DNA of 6,328 nucleotides, taken from SAR324 cluster bacterium (GTDB taxonomy: Bacteria; Bdellovibrionota; UBA2361; JAAZON01). Where the stretch lies: positions 1 through 6,328 of the forward strand of contig JAAZON010000328.1 of assembly GCA_012797725.1 (NCBI GenBank), in the 5' to 3' direction. Of this stretch, positions 5,704 to 6,328 are shown one piece after another. The notes beneath the pieces are model-generated. The model made no database searches and was not told the DNA's origin. It saw only the letters and a program-made list of their open reading frames with translations. A program made the position numbers and the translations under genes. Position 1 is the stretch's first letter, and every line of letters starts with the position of its first letter.

Positions 5704-6328
5704 ATGGTTAAAAGGGAAAAAGCAAATTATATGATTCAATCAGTTTCCCACTCACTCGATGTAATCGAGGAATTGTGTAAAGCAGGTGGTGAGATTGGTG
5801 TTACTGAACTCTCAAAGCGTCTGAAACTTCACAAGAATAATGTTTTCAGACTGCTTGCCACTCTTGAGCTTCGAGGTTACGTAGAGCAGAACTTGGAGAC
5901 GGAGAATTATCGCCTGGGTGTGAAGGCTTTGCAACTTGGTCAAGCTTATTTATTACAAAGTGATCTTGTGGGCCGTGCATATCCAATTCTTAAGGCTTTA
6001 TCTGAGCAGATTGGAGAGACTGTGAGTCTTGCCATTCTTCAGAATGGGACGATTTCTTATCCAGTGAGTATTGAATCTAAGAGACCTGTTAAGGTGTCTC
6101 CGCGTATTTCGGTATCTATACCAGCCAAGCAATGTGCAGTGGGACGTTTATTAACGGCCCAGCTTCCAGACTCCACCTTGGAGGAGATTTTAGCCTCTAA
6201 TACAGCGCAGGATGCAGCAATTAAGAATCAACTTAATGAGCTTCGAACAACTGGTCTGATAATTGATCGTGCTGCTACTGAAGCCGATGTGCTGGCTTTG
6301 GGTCGGATTATTCGTGGTAATAACAATG
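5704..6328 (+). CDS. IclR-family transcriptional regulator, 3' end outside window
   Basis: DNA-binding regulator; 208 residues are visible of the usual 250 or so, and the frame is open at the right edge. The N-terminal winged helix spans about 11-75: MIQSVSHSLDVIEELCKAG, the helix-turn-helix VTELSKRLKLHKNNVFRLLATL (33-54) and the wing GYVEQNLETENYRLG (58-72), followed by the linker helix ALQLGQAYLLQSDL. The C-terminal ligand-binding domain starts near 89 (GRAYPILKALSEQIGETVSLAIL), with the region AKQCAVGRLLTAQL (141-154) where the family usually has a GKALLA-like stretch. The first ATG gives a nine-residue lead before MIQSV and has the better Shine-Dalgarno; ATG 5731 is the alternative. The ligand and target genes cannot be told from this window; the gene has a long 5' region of its own and is not obviously linked to the lysine genes. 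Confidence 0.92.
   Translation, partial: MVKREKANYMIQSVSHSLDVIEELCKAGGEIGVTELSKRLKLHKNNVFRLLATLELRGYVEQNLETENYRLGVKALQLGQAYLLQSDLVGRAYPILKALSEQIGETVSLAILQNGTISYPVSIESKRPVKVSPRISVSIPAKQCAVGRLLTAQLPDSTLEEILASNTAQDAAIKNQLNELRTTGLIIDRAATEADVLALGRIIRGNNN

Overview
The window looks like a piece of a Gram-negative bacterial chromosome of moderate to low GC. It carries the C-terminal part of a primary sigma factor (RpoD), a lipoprotein, two diaminopimelate/lysine pathway genes, a convergent glycosyltransferase-like gene and the start of an IclR-family regulator. The RpoD type, the lipoprotein signal peptide and the lipoprotein-dapF-dapA order suggest a proteobacterium or a 'deltaproteobacterial' relative. 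That placement is inference; the sequence alone does not give a genus.

Layout: bases 2-1258 (+) hold the 3' part of rpoD. Its frame is open to the left edge, so the true start lies outside the window. After 20 bases comes a lipoprotein gene (1279-1902) with an LptM-like N-terminus followed by a fibronectin III-like domain. Then come dapF (1910-2767, GTG start) and dapA (2784-3668). The four genes share a strand with gaps of 20, 7 and 16 bases and probably form one transcription unit. DapA makes the first committed intermediate of the diaminopimelate pathway and DapF makes meso-diaminopimelate, needed for peptidoglycan and lysine. No dapB follows.

Bases 3669-3938 separate dapA from a convergent minus-strand gene (3939-5147) for a GT-B-fold, capsule-type glycosyltransferase-like protein. 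Its reading frame continues protein-like upstream of the TTG start but is interrupted by an in-frame TAG. Bases 5286-5703 are AT-rich non-coding DNA with several short inverted repeats. An IclR-type regulator starts at 5704 and runs off the right edge.

I see no mobile element, CRISPR array, tRNA or rRNA, and no convincing novel defence or biosynthetic system. The points most worth checking are the interrupted N-terminus of the minus-strand gene, the LptM-FN3 lipoprotein in the lptM-dapF position, the altered lysine-feedback site of DapA, the four-codon mini-ORF bridging the lipoprotein and dapF, and the inverted repeats before the IclR gene.
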